Source: an uncultured Pelagibacteraceae bacterium
GTDB lineage: Bacteria; Pseudomonadota; Alphaproteobacteria; Pelagibacterales; Pelagibacteraceae
Length of the DNA stretch: 64,000 nt
Assembly (NCBI GenBank): GCA_902555535.1
Contig: CACDTB010000001.1
Location: 1 to 64,000 of the forward strand
Direction of reading: 5' to 3'
Of this stretch, positions 26,396 through 35,607 are shown piece after piece. Made by a program: the position numbers and the translations under genes. A model generated the notes under the pieces. It did not search any database and was not told the origin of the DNA. It saw only the letters and a list, made by a program, of their open reading frames with translations. The first letter of the stretch is position 1; the number at the start of each line of letters is the position of its first letter.

Positions 26396-27349
26396 ATGAA
26401 TGAACTTACAACAGACCTAAAATCGCTTCATGAGGCAACCTTAAATAACCTTAAAAGCTCAAAGGCAAATAATACTTTAAGAGCTTATAAATCTGACTTT
26501 AAAGATTTCGGAGCCTTTTGTGCAAAGCATGGATTAAATGCACTGCCAACAGAACCAAAAATAGTTTCCTTGTATCTAACTCATCTCTCAAAAAACTCAA
26601 AAATAAGCACTTTAAGACGAAGATTAGTATCAATAAGCATGGTTCATAGGCTTAAAGGGCATTATCTTGACACAAAACATCCAATCATCGTTGAAAATTT
26701 AATGGGAATAAGAAGGGTCAAAGGAAGTATTCAGAAAGGTAAAAAACCTATATTAATCAATCATTTAAAATTAATTATTAATGTAATTAATGAACAAAAA
26801 ACTGAAGAAATAAAAAAACATAGAGACAAATCAATAATCTTAATTGGCTTTGGAGGAGGCTTTAGAAGAACTGAGCTCATTTCAATTGATCATGAGGATT
26901 TAGAATTTGTTCCTGAGGGTCTAAAAATCACTATTAAAAGATCAAAAACTGATCAATTCGGAGAAGGAATGACCAAAGGACTGCCCTATTTCGAAAATGA
27001 AATTTACTGTCCTGTTACAAATCTAAAAAAATGGTTAGAAATTTCAAGAATTAAGTCTGGACCTATTTTTAGAAGATTTTCTAAAGGTTTATCATTAACA
27101 GACAAACGATTAACTGACCAATCTGTAGTTTTATTAATGAAGGAGTATTTAAAGTTAGCAGGTATCGAAAACAAAAATTTTGCAGGTCATAGTTTAAGGT
27201 CGGGTTTTGCAACAGTAGCTGCTGATTCAGGCGCTGATGAGCGAAGCATAATGGCTATGACAGGTCATAAAACAACACAAATGGTTAGAAGATATATTAG
27301 AGAGGCTAATTTATTTAAAAACAATGCATTAACTAAAATTAAATTTTAA
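26396..27349 (+). CDS. Tyrosine recombinase / phage-type integrase
   Basis: This 317-aa site-specific recombinase has a SAM-like core-binding domain (about 10-110) and a catalytic domain (about 115-317). The catalytic set is complete: R157 in GFRRTEL, K182 or nearby in the beta-hairpin, H265 and R268 in GHSLRSGF, H291 in TGHKTTQMV and the nucleophile Y300 in RRYIREAN. It is free-standing; no phage genes or excisionase lie beside it. It is close to the accessory glycosyltransferases and might act in trans on tRNA islands such as 47181-52245. It is convergent with, and overlaps by 4 bp, the GT9 gene. Confidence 0.9.
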   Translation: MNELTTDLKSLHEATLNNLKSSKANNTLRAYKSDFKDFGAFCAKHGLNALPTEPKIVSLYLTHLSKNSKISTLRRRLVSISMVHRLKGHYLDTKHPIIVENLMGIRRVKGSIQKGKKPILINHLKLIINVINEQKTEEIKKHRDKSIILIGFGGGFRRTELISIDHEDLEFVPEGLKITIKRSKTDQFGEGMTKGLPYFENEIYCPVTNLKKWLEISRIKSGPIFRRFSKGLSLTDKRLTDQSVVLLMKEYLKLAGIENKNFAGHSLRSGFATVAADSGADERSIMAMTGHKTTQMVRRYIREANLFKNNALTKIKF

Positions 27350-28242
27350 ATTATTAAATTTAAAATTTCATTTGATAAATTTTGAAATTTTTTTCTATAT
27401 ATTGGATTGTAATTTCTAAAATGATCTGTCCAATTAGAGTAAGGATTTTGTTTATTAATATCAATAATATCGATTTGTTTTATATTGTAAGCTGAAGCCA
27501 CATGAGAAATCGCTCCATGACAAGAAATTAATAATTTTGATTGTGAAACTATATGTTCAAGTTCATTAAAATTTAAACCTTCAACTAATTTAACTTTTGG
27601 ATCTGTAATTTTTGAAATAGTAGATTTTAAAATTATTGGTGTAAAAACTCCTGTAGTGATTATAAGTTCGTAATTAGACTTTAGTCGGATATTTTTAATA
27701 AAATTAAATAGTTGATCCTCATTTGGTTCAATATCATTATATTCAGATATATATGTACTATTTGACCATTTTTCATCATAGTGAAGGATAATTAAATTTT
27801 TTTTATACAAATTAGGAGATAAGTTTTTGATAGTTAAAAAATCTAAATCCGTTGTATCAAATGTAAAATCCATCAAATCAATTATATTTTTTATTTTAGA
27901 AAAATGTGTCGTATTAATTTCATTATTATTTACAGATAAAGTTTTATTCTTATTAATAAAAAAATTTATAAAATTTGATCTCTTTTTACCATCATGCACT
28001 ATTACAAATTTATAATTGTGTTTACGTAGTTTATTTATGACCCTGATTCTATCAAAGAAATTATGTTTTAATTTAATAACCTCGTCGACTAAATTAAATG
28101 TTTTAATATAGGAATAATTTTTTTCAGAGGAAACAACGATAATATAGGATTTTTTATCATTTCTTTTAATATTTTTAATTAAAATCATTGATAGAAGAAA
28201 GTCTCCTATCCGATCTGTTCTAAAAATAAGATATTTATTCAC
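27346..28242 (-). CDS. Glycosyltransferase family 9 (heptosyltransferase-like)
   Basis: This 298-aa protein starts YLIFRTDRIGDFLLSMILI, the family-9 N-terminal signature (R.D.IGD...). The C-terminal half has LLISCHGAISHVASAYNIKQIDI, equivalent to the donor-binding G...H.A.A......D segment. Family 9 enzymes add heptose or related sugars to lipopolysaccharide. It is low in similarity and very A/T-rich, so the sugar is unknown. The neighbouring 707-aa enzyme on the same strand (8 bp upstream) suggests a joint surface glycan pathway. Confidence 0.82.
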   Translation of the reverse strand: MNKYLIFRTDRIGDFLLSMILIKNIKRNDKKSYIIVVSSEKNYSYIKTFNLVDEVIKLKHNFFDRIRVINKLRKHNYKFVIVHDGKKRSNFINFFINKNKTLSVNNNEINTTHFSKIKNIIDLMDFTFDTTDLDFLTIKNLSPNLYKKNLIILHYDEKWSNSTYISEYNDIEPNEDQLFNFIKNIRLKSNYELIITTGVFTPIILKSTISKITDPKVKLVEGLNFNELEHIVSQSKLLISCHGAISHVASAYNIKQIDIIDINKQNPYSNWTDHFRNYNPIYRKKFQNLSNEILNLII

Positions 28243-28250
28243 TGATATCT

Positions 28251-30374
28251 CTAAATCAATTTTACTTCTTTACCAAGACTAACTTCTAAAATGTATTTTG
28301 TAATTTTTGTTTCATTAAAAAGTTTAAAATATTTTCTCTTACCTGCTTTTGCAATTTTTTTTCTTAAAGAATTTTTTTTAGAATAAAATTTTATTTTATC
28401 GGATAAATCATCTATGTTATTATAAAAGATAATTTCTTTATTATTAAAAAAATCATCCATTTGAACTTTTTTATCAACAAAAGTTAATAATCCATTGCCC
28501 ATAATTGAGGCTATTCTATTACTGGAATAATATTTAGTTGGTTTGCCCCTACTCAAATTAAGTCCCATTTTTGAATTAATTAAAGCATCATTAAATTCTT
28601 TACCCCATAAAGGTTGTTTATTTTCAAAACCATAAAAATCATATTTTATATCTGGTATTTTTTTAACAAGTTTATCAAGAAATTTAACTCTGGTATCTTC
28701 TATACCTGCTTTTAGTACAGCTCGATTTACACCATGACTCATAGCATAAAAGAGATCATTGTTCGGCATCATATTAAATACATCGAAACACTCAATATTA
28801 TGATCTACAGGAACGAAGAAAAAATAAAAATTATCAATATTAATCTTATTCTTTAACACCGATGGATCTGTTGTAATAAAATTATGGTCAATGAATTTTG
28901 AATATAAATTAATATTGGTTATATTTTTTTTTGAATAATCTAAACCTGACATTAATGGATCTTCATTCCATTGTGATATTATTAAACTTTTATTAAGTGT
29001 TTTAAATTCATAAAGAGTATCTAAATCTATATTATTTGTGTGACCAAAAAATAATAAATCTGGATTATAGTTTTTAAAGGTTTCAATTAAATAATTTTGA
29101 AAATTTTTTCTACTTGGAAATAAATCAAACATTTTGTGACTTTTGAGAAAATCACGATCACTAATTTCTAAAACATCATGATTATTTCTGATGAAACCGT
29201 TCGTAAATTTTTTACCTAATGAAATGTTGTATAATCTATGATTAAGTTTTTGGCCTTGATTATAAATATTGATTATTTTTAATTTTTTTTTAGAAATATT
29301 AATATTATATTTTGGAAAAATGCTTTCTCGCATTTTATCAATTTTTTTTGAATTTATTGGTATAATATGCCTTACATTATTTCTACTTAATTTTTGGAGA
29401 TTTTTTCTAAATTTATCTTTTTTTATCAATTTTTTTAATTGCTTGTAGAGATTTAAATAATCAAGTTTTTTCAAAATAACGGCATGATTTGTAGTTTCTC
29501 TAAGTCCACCTCTATTTGAAATTATAGTTGCACATCCTCTTGATGAGGATTCTAGTGCAGTTCTTCCAAAAGGTTCCTCCCATCGTGATGGAACAACTGC
29601 AATTTCTGATTTGTTAAAAATATCTAAAGTTTTCTTATGATTTAAATAACCTAACTCATTATGATTTTTATGATTAATATATATTGATCGACGCTCTTCA
29701 TCTCCAATTGATAAAGCTTTCCATTTAGGAAATTCATCTAAAATTTTAACTATGGCTTCACTGTAAATATCATATCCCTTCGCATGATTTAACTTGCCAA
29801 CATATGTTATAAATTTATTTTTTTTTACTGGTAATTGTTTGTTAACACTATGATAGATCACTTCAGTATTTGTAGAAAGTTTACTATCTATATTTGAAAA
29901 AAATCTTGATTTTACCCATTCACTTATAAATATAATTTTTTTTGTATTTTTTAAAATCTCTAATCTTTCAGATATTGTTTTTGAGCCTTTCATTGATAAT
30001 GGATCATTATGAAAGTAAAAAATATAGTTACTTTTAAATTTATTAATTAAATTAAATAAAATTAATGGTCTATTATGAATTTCAATTAAATCGAATTTTT
30101 TTTTTTCTAAATTAATTAATAATTTTTTTGAATATTCATTAGTTGTACTAACAAATTTTTTGTCTAAACTTTTTAACTCAATATTTATATAATTTTTTGT
30201 TAAAAAATCCTTAGATTTTGTTGAACCATATATTGTATTGTTATTCTTAAATTTAGAATATCTGAAAAATTCTGCAACCCACAATGAAACTGCGGAGGCT
30301 TTAATGAAAGAATAGTCTTCTTTATACGGTAGAATGGTTGCTATTTTTAGATTTTTTAATTTTGTTGAAATCAT
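28251..30374 (-). CDS. Two-domain glycosyltransferase (GT4 + CgeB-like)
   Basis: This 707-aa protein is a fusion. Residues 1 to ~355 are a GT-B, GT4-type transferase, with TYVGKLNHAKGYDIYSEA, the donor site VPSRWEEPFGRTALESSSRG (E-x7-E) and NRGGLRETT. Residues ~365-707 resemble the CgeB/GT1-2 type: an N-terminal Rossmann-like half (IYNQGQKLNHRLY, PDLLFFGHTNN) and LNLSRGKPTKYYSSNRIASIMGNGLLTFVDK, with a C-terminal helix. Two active sites could add two sugars in succession. It overlaps the GIY-YIG gene by 53 bp at its 5' end; no later start keeps the first beta-strand. Confidence 0.85.
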   Translation of the reverse strand: MISTKLKNLKIATILPYKEDYSFIKASAVSLWVAEFFRYSKFKNNNTIYGSTKSKDFLTKNYINIELKSLDKKFVSTTNEYSKKLLINLEKKKFDLIEIHNRPLILFNLINKFKSNYIFYFHNDPLSMKGSKTISERLEILKNTKKIIFISEWVKSRFFSNIDSKLSTNTEVIYHSVNKQLPVKKNKFITYVGKLNHAKGYDIYSEAIVKILDEFPKWKALSIGDEERRSIYINHKNHNELGYLNHKKTLDIFNKSEIAVVPSRWEEPFGRTALESSSRGCATIISNRGGLRETTNHAVILKKLDYLNLYKQLKKLIKKDKFRKNLQKLSRNNVRHIIPINSKKIDKMRESIFPKYNINISKKKLKIINIYNQGQKLNHRLYNISLGKKFTNGFIRNNHDVLEISDRDFLKSHKMFDLFPSRKNFQNYLIETFKNYNPDLLFFGHTNNIDLDTLYEFKTLNKSLIISQWNEDPLMSGLDYSKKNITNINLYSKFIDHNFITTDPSVLKNKINIDNFYFFFVPVDHNIECFDVFNMMPNNDLFYAMSHGVNRAVLKAGIEDTRVKFLDKLVKKIPDIKYDFYGFENKQPLWGKEFNDALINSKMGLNLSRGKPTKYYSSNRIASIMGNGLLTFVDKKVQMDDFFNNKEIIFYNNIDDLSDKIKFYSKKNSLRKKIAKAGKRKYFKLFNETKITKYILEVSLGKEVKLI

Positions 30375-30612
30375 TAATTAATTTTAATCTTTCACTTCTA
30401 TTTTTTTTAAGTTTATGCTCAAATGAAAGTGCTTTATTTTTTGAATAAAATTTTTTTTTATAAACAAGTTCCCATTTATAACCTTTTGTAGATTTAGCAC
30501 CTAAATTTGTATTGTGTTTTTCTATTCTTTTAAAGAGGTTATTTGTGTAACCAACATATGATTTTTTGACAAAACAATCCAAAGTTTTAATTAAATATAC
30601 ATAATATATCAC
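30322..30612 (-). CDS. GIY-YIG nuclease family protein (small, UvrC-N-like)
   Basis: This 96-aa single-domain protein has YYVYLIKT and SYVGYTNNLFKRIEKHN (variant of GIY...YIG), an R-x-x-x-H, WELVYKKKF and the conserved Glu in FEHKLKKNRS. Such small GIY-YIG proteins are common in marine bacteria and of unknown role. Its 3' end overlaps the glycosyltransferase start by 53 bp. The gene begins 20 bp from the 3' end of tRNA-Glu, so it may have come with an insertion near that tRNA; no repeat of the tRNA end was found to prove that. Confidence 0.85.
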   Translation of the reverse strand: MIYYVYLIKTLDCFVKKSYVGYTNNLFKRIEKHNTNLGAKSTKGYKWELVYKKKFYSKNKALSFEHKLKKNRSERLKLINDFNKIKKSKNSNHSTV

Positions 30613-30631
30613 GATAATACTTATTTAATTA

Positions 30632-30706
30632 TGGCGGTCCCTGGGGGAATCGAACCCCCCTTTGCAGGATGAAAACCAGCTGTCCTAACCGATAGACGAA
30701 GGGACC
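30632..30706 (-). tRNA. tRNA-Glu (UUC)
   Basis: A full cloverleaf reads on the minus strand: acceptor GGTCCCT/AGGGACC, discriminator G and encoded CCA, T arm GGGGG-TTCGATT-CCCCC. The anticodon loop TTTTCAT gives anticodon TTC. The anticodon stem GCTGG/CCTGC has a T-T mismatch at pair 29-41. Confidence 0.95.
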
Positions 30707-30767
30707 GTTGGAGGTCTTTTATTTTAAAAGTCCCAATATTTCAAGCTCAATTTTCTGATAAAAGTTA

Positions 30768-31715
30768 TCATTCATCTAATGGGATAACTTTTTTAACTAC
30801 TTGTTTTAAATTTGTATTTTTATGAGTAACTAATGTTTCTGATATAAAATTATTTTTATCAATTTTAATACCATTTAAAACATTACTACTCGTAATTCCT
30901 GTTGCACAAAATATAGAATCACCTTTTATTATTTCTGATAATTCATATTTTTTATTTAAATCTTTAATCCCCATAGACTTCGCTTCTTTAATATCTTTTT
31001 CATTATCAAAAATAAATCTTCCTTGAAAATGACAATTATATGTATCAAGTGCTGCGGCTGCTAAAACACCTTCTGGACCACCTCCGATGCCTAAAAACAT
31101 GTCTATTTTATATTTTGGATCAGAAACATACAATGCTCCAAGCACATCTCCATCTGAAATTAATTTTAAATTCACATTTAAATCATTTAACTCATCAATA
31201 ATTTTTTTATGACGTGGTCTATTTAATATACAAACTGTCAGTGATGAAATTTCTTTACTATAAAATTCAGATAAATTTATAAGATTTTTTTTTAAAGGAT
31301 AATCAAGATCAATTAAACCTTTATCAATTGGACCAGTAGCAATTTTATTCATGTAAGTTTCTGGTGCATTAAATAAATTACCTCTTTCAGCAATGGCAAG
31401 TACAGCAATTCCACCGGGAGTATTATTCGCTACAAAATTAGTCCCCTCTACAGGATCTACCGCTATATCAAAACTTGGACCTTTTTGAGTACCAAGAACT
31501 TCACCTGTATATAATAGTGGTGCTTCATCTAAGTACCCCTCACCTATCACAACTTGACCTTTCATATCTATTTTATTTAGCTCTAATCTCATTGTATCTA
31601 CTGCAGCTTTATCAGCTGCAATCTTATCTTTTTTTCCAATTAAATATGAGGAGGAATGAGCTGCTTTTGATGTAACATTAATAAATTGATCAATAAATTT
31701 TTTATCTATTGGCAT
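30768..31715 (-). CDS. glpX: Class II fructose-1,6-bisphosphatase (GlpX)
   Basis: This 315-aa enzyme has the GlpX signatures AADKAAVDTMRLEL, GQVVIGEGYLDEAPLLYTGE, DIAVDPVEGTNFVANNTPGG (metal and phosphate binding), FLGIGGGPEGVLAAAALD and ICATGIT-like IFCATGITSSNVLNGI. It removes the 1-phosphate of fructose-1,6-bisphosphate in gluconeogenesis, using Mn2+ or Mg2+. It ends the minus-strand run of three (NDUFS4-like, SbmA-like, glpX). It is the first gene after tRNA-Glu and shares one base with the SbmA-like stop. Confidence 0.95.
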   Translation of the reverse strand: MPIDKKFIDQFINVTSKAAHSSSYLIGKKDKIAADKAAVDTMRLELNKIDMKGQVVIGEGYLDEAPLLYTGEVLGTQKGPSFDIAVDPVEGTNFVANNTPGGIAVLAIAERGNLFNAPETYMNKIATGPIDKGLIDLDYPLKKNLINLSEFYSKEISSLTVCILNRPRHKKIIDELNDLNVNLKLISDGDVLGALYVSDPKYKIDMFLGIGGGPEGVLAAAALDTYNCHFQGRFIFDNEKDIKEAKSMGIKDLNKKYELSEIIKGDSIFCATGITSSNVLNGIKIDKNNFISETLVTHKNTNLKQVVKKVIPLDE

Positions 31716-32707
31716 TAAATTGATTCATCAATAGTTTCGACTTCATTTATTTTTGACTCAAATTCCCTCAGTCGCTTATAAACACTTGCTAATTCAATTA
31801 TAGTTGGCCAAGCTTTTAATATATATTGCATTGAACCTTCAACTCTACCAAAAGCTCTTATAATTTGTTGCATTACCCCTAATGTAACTGCACCAGCCAC
31901 AATTGCAGGAGCTAAAAATACGTATGCAGATAGAACATTTGCTTGTAAATAAGCAATTCTTCCAATGTTAAAGTACAAATATCTAATATAACTCAAAAAA
32001 TGAATTTCTCTTACTCCATTAAAAAGTTCTTCAATTGATTTTGGTCTAATAGAACCATCATCTTCAGCAACTACTAAAATTTTTCTATAAGCAGCTTCTT
32101 TTTTTTGAAGATCATATTCAACGCCTACGAGCCTTAAAATTAAACCCAAAACAATTAAAAAAATAGTACCACCTACTGACCAAATTAATGCACCAACTAT
32201 TAGTCCATAATCCCAATCACCAAAAAAGAAAATTGGTATACTCACGCTCAGTCCAAACAATATTGGCATAAATTCAACTAAAATCATTAAAGCCTCAATT
32301 AAGCTTGTTCCTAAGGACTCCATTATTCTACTAAATTTTATTGTATCTTCTTGAACTCTTTGAGAGGCACCTTCAATTTTTCGAGCCTTTTCATAAACAG
32401 AATGATACCATTCTACCATTGCTGTTCTCCATCTAAATAAATAATGAGATGTAAAAAAACTTACTGCTACAGCAACACCCACATACATTGCTGCTAATAA
32501 AATAAATGACAATAAACTTGCCCAATATTCATCTATTGTTATAGCATTAGGCTTGGCTAATGCTTTTTGTATCATATCGTAAAATTCACCAAACCATTCA
32601 TTGATTTTTACGTCAATTTTAACTTGAATCCACAATGAGGATAAAATTAATATTGAACCCAACCAAGACCACATCAGCCATTTTTTTAATTTAAAAAATC
32701 TAAACAT
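31715..32707 (-). CDS. SbmA/BacA-like putative peptide transporter
   Basis: This 330-aa membrane protein aligns in layout with SbmA/BacA: N-terminal helix (WLMWSWLGSILILSSLWIQV), NEWFGEFYDMIQKAL, YLFRWRTAMVEWY, the GASQRVQEDTIKFSRIMESLG motif, and a soluble C-terminal end FGRVEGSMQYILKAWPTIIELASVYKRLREFE. No ATPase domain is present; these proteins use the proton gradient to take up peptides. It is cotranscribed with glpX and the NDUFS4-like gene. Confidence 0.85.
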   Translation of the reverse strand: MFRFFKLKKWLMWSWLGSILILSSLWIQVKIDVKINEWFGEFYDMIQKALAKPNAITIDEYWASLLSFILLAAMYVGVAVAVSFFTSHYLFRWRTAMVEWYHSVYEKARKIEGASQRVQEDTIKFSRIMESLGTSLIEALMILVEFMPILFGLSVSIPIFFFGDWDYGLIVGALIWSVGGTIFLIVLGLILRLVGVEYDLQKKEAAYRKILVVAEDDGSIRPKSIEELFNGVREIHFLSYIRYLYFNIGRIAYLQANVLSAYVFLAPAIVAGAVTLGVMQQIIRAFGRVEGSMQYILKAWPTIIELASVYKRLREFESKINEVETIDESI

Positions 32708-32710
32708 TAG

Positions 32711-32992
32711 TTATTTTAGAAAATTATCAGCATATGATTTTTTAATTATTTTTCTTTTTTTAGGTTCAAGTATATCAAAATCAATCTTTTTCTTTTTTGC
32801 ATATTTAATAGCTAATTCTTTAGATGAAAATTCTAATTTCAATTCACTTAAAGTGTCAGACGAACTCTCCCATCCCATTAATGGATTTTTAGTTGGGTCT
32901 TTCGTTATAAATTCTAAAATCCATTTATTACTTTTTGCAGTACCAGACTGCATTGGATTTTTATTGGGTATATAAATTATAGCTTTGGGCAT
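32711..32992 (-). CDS. Complex I accessory subunit, NDUFS4-like (ETC complex I family)
   Basis: This 93-aa protein matches the alphaproteobacterial and mitochondrial 18-kDa NDUFS4 pattern: KAIIYIPNKNPMQSGTAKSNKWILEF, then NPLMGWESSSDT, LKLEFSSKELAIKYAKKKKIDFDI, and a C-terminal KSYADNF. It stabilises the NADH-binding arm of complex I. Other nuo genes are not nearby. It sits between tRNA-Pro and the SbmA-like gene. Confidence 0.88.
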   Translation of the reverse strand: MPKAIIYIPNKNPMQSGTAKSNKWILEFITKDPTKNPLMGWESSSDTLSELKLEFSSKELAIKYAKKKKIDFDILEPKKRKIIKKSYADNFLK

Positions 32993-32997
32993 AGTAA

Positions 32998-33074
<77 letters not shown>

Positions 33075-33314
33075 AGTGGTGTCCTTATACGCATAATCAT
33101 TGATCTTTTCAACTATTTAAAGAAAGATAAAACAATACTAAAAGTAAACATTAGGTGATTATTATTTAATTACTTTTGTTTAGATTAAAAATAATGATTA
33201 AATATAAGAGAGATTAATCTTATTTTTAACAATTATTATTGTGTAATGGTATTATTATAATTAAATACTATTATACCCTCACTAAAGTTAAATATTTATT
33301 AAGAATAAAACTAT

Positions 33315-33539
33315 ATGAATAAAAATACTGAAAAGGTGGTTATTGATATAATTTTAAAAACTTTAAAAATTAAAAAAAAAGATATAAAATTAAATACAGC
33401 TATAGGTTCTATTCCCGAATGGGATTCATTAGCACATTTAAATATCTTTATGAATATTAGTAAAAAATTTAAAAACATTAATATAAATAAAGCATCAAAA
33501 GCAAAATCTGTGAAAGATTGGATAGATTTAGTAAAATGA
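33315..33539 (+). CDS. Acyl/peptidyl carrier protein (stand-alone)
   Basis: This 74-aa protein has the four-helix carrier-protein pattern with the phosphopantetheine serine S38 in IPEWDSLAHLNIF. It is more basic than housekeeping AcpP and lacks the usual GADSLD, having WDSLAH, as in carrier proteins of secondary or surface-glycan pathways. It starts a four-gene cassette with overlapping or touching stops and starts (33315-36389). It probably carries the aminoacyl group activated by the adenylation enzyme at 34177. The upstream 240 bp contain an inverted repeat (33244-33253 with 33264-33273). Confidence 0.85.
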   Translation: MNKNTEKVVIDIILKTLKIKKKDIKLNTAIGSIPEWDSLAHLNIFMNISKKFKNININKASKAKSVKDWIDLVK

Positions 33540-34177
33540 ATTTTGATTTTATAAAAGGTAAAATTAAAAATATTAATATAAAAATTACTGAGAGTTTTAA
33601 TAAATTACCTCCAGATAAAAATGAAAAGTCTAAAAATTATTTTTTTAGATTTAGAAGATACTCTAGATTAAATTATATAAGTAAAAAATTCACTATGGAT
33701 CCAGGTAGTGATTTTTATCAAAAAAAAAAAATGAATAGATACTCAGGGGGAAAAATTAGAAGATTTGCTAGTATTGACAAAAAAACACTCAATCATGTTA
33801 TTGAATTAATTAAAAAAAATTTTGTTATTTTTCTAAATCCAAATAAAAATTACAAATTTGGAATACATTTTTTAAGAATTAAATGTGGAAATAATTTTGT
33901 TGGATATCCTGTTCCAGAAGGATGGCATAAAGATGGTTTTGATTTTGTAATAGTTTTGAACATAATATCAAAAAATATTATGGGTGGTACTACTAGACTT
34001 AAGACCAATATGAATTTAGATAAAAAGGATGATTTTGCAGAATTTTTAAAAAAAGGCGAATTTATTTTCTTTGATGACAAAAAATATAACCATTACACTG
34101 ATCCGATTACTATAGGTAAAGAAAAAAAAAAATCATTTAGAGATACAATTGTAATTACCATTAAAACCTCAAATTAA
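33536..34177 (+). CDS. 2OG-Fe(II) oxygenase, amino-acid hydroxylase-like (IDO/BsmA type)
   Basis: The start is ATG 33536, in an ATGA overlap with the carrier gene (213 aa). The family pattern of bacterial free-amino-acid dioxygenases (PF10014 type, for example isoleucine 4-hydroxylase) is visible: PVPEGWHKDGFDFVIVLNI supplies the His and Asp of the iron triad, NIMGGTTRL follows, and GEFIFFDDKKYNHYTDPI supplies the distal His. The N-terminal 90 residues are basic and unrecognised. In this cassette it may hydroxylate a carrier-bound or free amino acid before transfer. Substrate is unknown. Confidence 0.8.
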   Translation: MNFDFIKGKIKNINIKITESFNKLPPDKNEKSKNYFFRFRRYSRLNYISKKFTMDPGSDFYQKKKMNRYSGGKIRRFASIDKKTLNHVIELIKKNFVIFLNPNKNYKFGIHFLRIKCGNNFVGYPVPEGWHKDGFDFVIVLNIISKNIMGGTTRLKTNMNLDKKDDFAEFLKKGEFIFFDDKKYNHYTDPITIGKEKKKSFRDTIVITIKTSN

Positions 34178-35607
34178 TGTCATATAATTACAGCAATGAT
34201 TTAAAAAAAATAGTTATTAATTATTTAAATCAATCTAAACAAAAAAATATTTTTTTTGCAGACTCAGTAAAGAAATATAATCAAAAACAATTTGTCTCTA
34301 AAGTATTTAAATATAAAAACGAATTAAACAAAATCTGGAAAAATACAAAAAATAGAAGCGTAGGTATCTTATTAGATCGTAGTATTGACTATATAGCAAT
34401 AATAATGGCGACTTGGCTATGTGAAGGTTATTATGTACCACTTTCTACTGTCTCACCCAAAAAAAATACTAATTATCAAATTAAAAATTCAAATTTATCT
34501 TTAATAGTAAGTAAAAAAAATGGTTTGGTAAAATTTAAAAAAATTTTAACTAAACCTAAAAAAGATTTAGCAAAAAAAATTGATATTGCATATATAATCT
34601 TTACATCAGGTAGTACTGGTCAAAAAAAAGGTGTAATTATAAAAAAAAGTTCTTTTATTAATTATGTAAATAATCTTAGAAAAGTTTTTGAAAAAAAAAC
34701 AAAACCAAAATCTATTCTAATTAATGGAGAAATGACTTTTGATATTTCATTGGCAGACTTTGCTTTTGCATTTATTTTTAATGCAGGATTATCAATAACA
34801 AATGACTCAAGAAATTTAATTTCCCTCATTTTTATGCTTAGTAAATATAAAATAAATTCTTTATATGTTGTGCCTAGTACTTTAGAAAAAATTAGTGTTT
34901 TTTTAAAAAAAAATAAAAACTATGATTTCTCAAATACTATCCAAATAAACTGTGGGGGTGAATTACTGTCATATAAATTAGTAAATGATGTGAAAAAAAT
35001 TTTTAAAAATGCAGATTTTTATAATTTTTATGGTCCTACAGAATTCACAATAAATGCAACTTATCATAAGATTGATTTAAATAGGCATTACGCATCTGAT
35101 ACTATACCAATAGGAAAAACTCTGCCAAATATAAATTATATTATAAAAAAAAGAAAAAAAAATGATACTCAAGGTGAACTTTTATTAAGTGGTGATCAAT
35201 TAATGTATGGATATACTAATGCAAAAAATCCTTTTTTTAGGTCTGATAAGCAAATTTATTATAAAACTGGAGATTTGGTTTATGAAAATAAAAATGATGG
35301 ATTATATTTCGTATCAAGAGAAAAAGATTATATAAAACATTTAGGTTATAGAATTAATTTAGAAAATATTCAAAAAATTATAAGTAAAAAATGTAATATA
35401 GAATGCAAAGTTGTCTATAAAAATAACAAATTAATTGGATTTATAAAATCCAAAAAAAAAATTAGTTCAAACGAAATTTTGAATAAAATAAAACCTTTGT
35501 TAGAAATCTATGAAATACCAAATCAATATATTTTTATAAAAAATTTTTTTTACACCTCATCGGGTAAAATAGATACACCAAAAATGATAAAAAAATATAT
35601 TGAGTGA
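34177..35607 (+). CDS. Stand-alone adenylation enzyme (NRPS A-domain-like AMP-binding)
   Basis: This 476-aa protein contains the core motifs of amino-acid adenylation domains in order: A3 YIIFTSGSTGQKKGV, A4 MTFDISLADF (with the Asp that binds an alpha-amino group), A5 NFYGPTEFTINAT, A6 GELLLSGDQLMYGY, A7 YYKTGDLV, A8 SREKDYIKHLGYRINLENIQ and A10 TSSGKIDTPK (catalytic Lys). It is closest in outline to free A-domains such as DltA-type ligases. It would load an amino acid on the carrier protein. It overlaps the oxygenase stop by one base and the next gene by 4 bp or lies 2 bp from its ATG. Confidence 0.88.
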   Translation: MSYNYSNDLKKIVINYLNQSKQKNIFFADSVKKYNQKQFVSKVFKYKNELNKIWKNTKNRSVGILLDRSIDYIAIIMATWLCEGYYVPLSTVSPKKNTNYQIKNSNLSLIVSKKNGLVKFKKILTKPKKDLAKKIDIAYIIFTSGSTGQKKGVIIKKSSFINYVNNLRKVFEKKTKPKSILINGEMTFDISLADFAFAFIFNAGLSITNDSRNLISLIFMLSKYKINSLYVVPSTLEKISVFLKKNKNYDFSNTIQINCGGELLSYKLVNDVKKIFKNADFYNFYGPTEFTINATYHKIDLNRHYASDTIPIGKTLPNINYIIKKRKKNDTQGELLLSGDQLMYGYTNAKNPFFRSDKQIYYKTGDLVYENKNDGLYFVSREKDYIKHLGYRINLENIQKIISKKCNIECKVVYKNNKLIGFIKSKKKISSNEILNKIKPLLEIYEIPNQYIFIKNFFYTSSGKIDTPKMIKKYIE

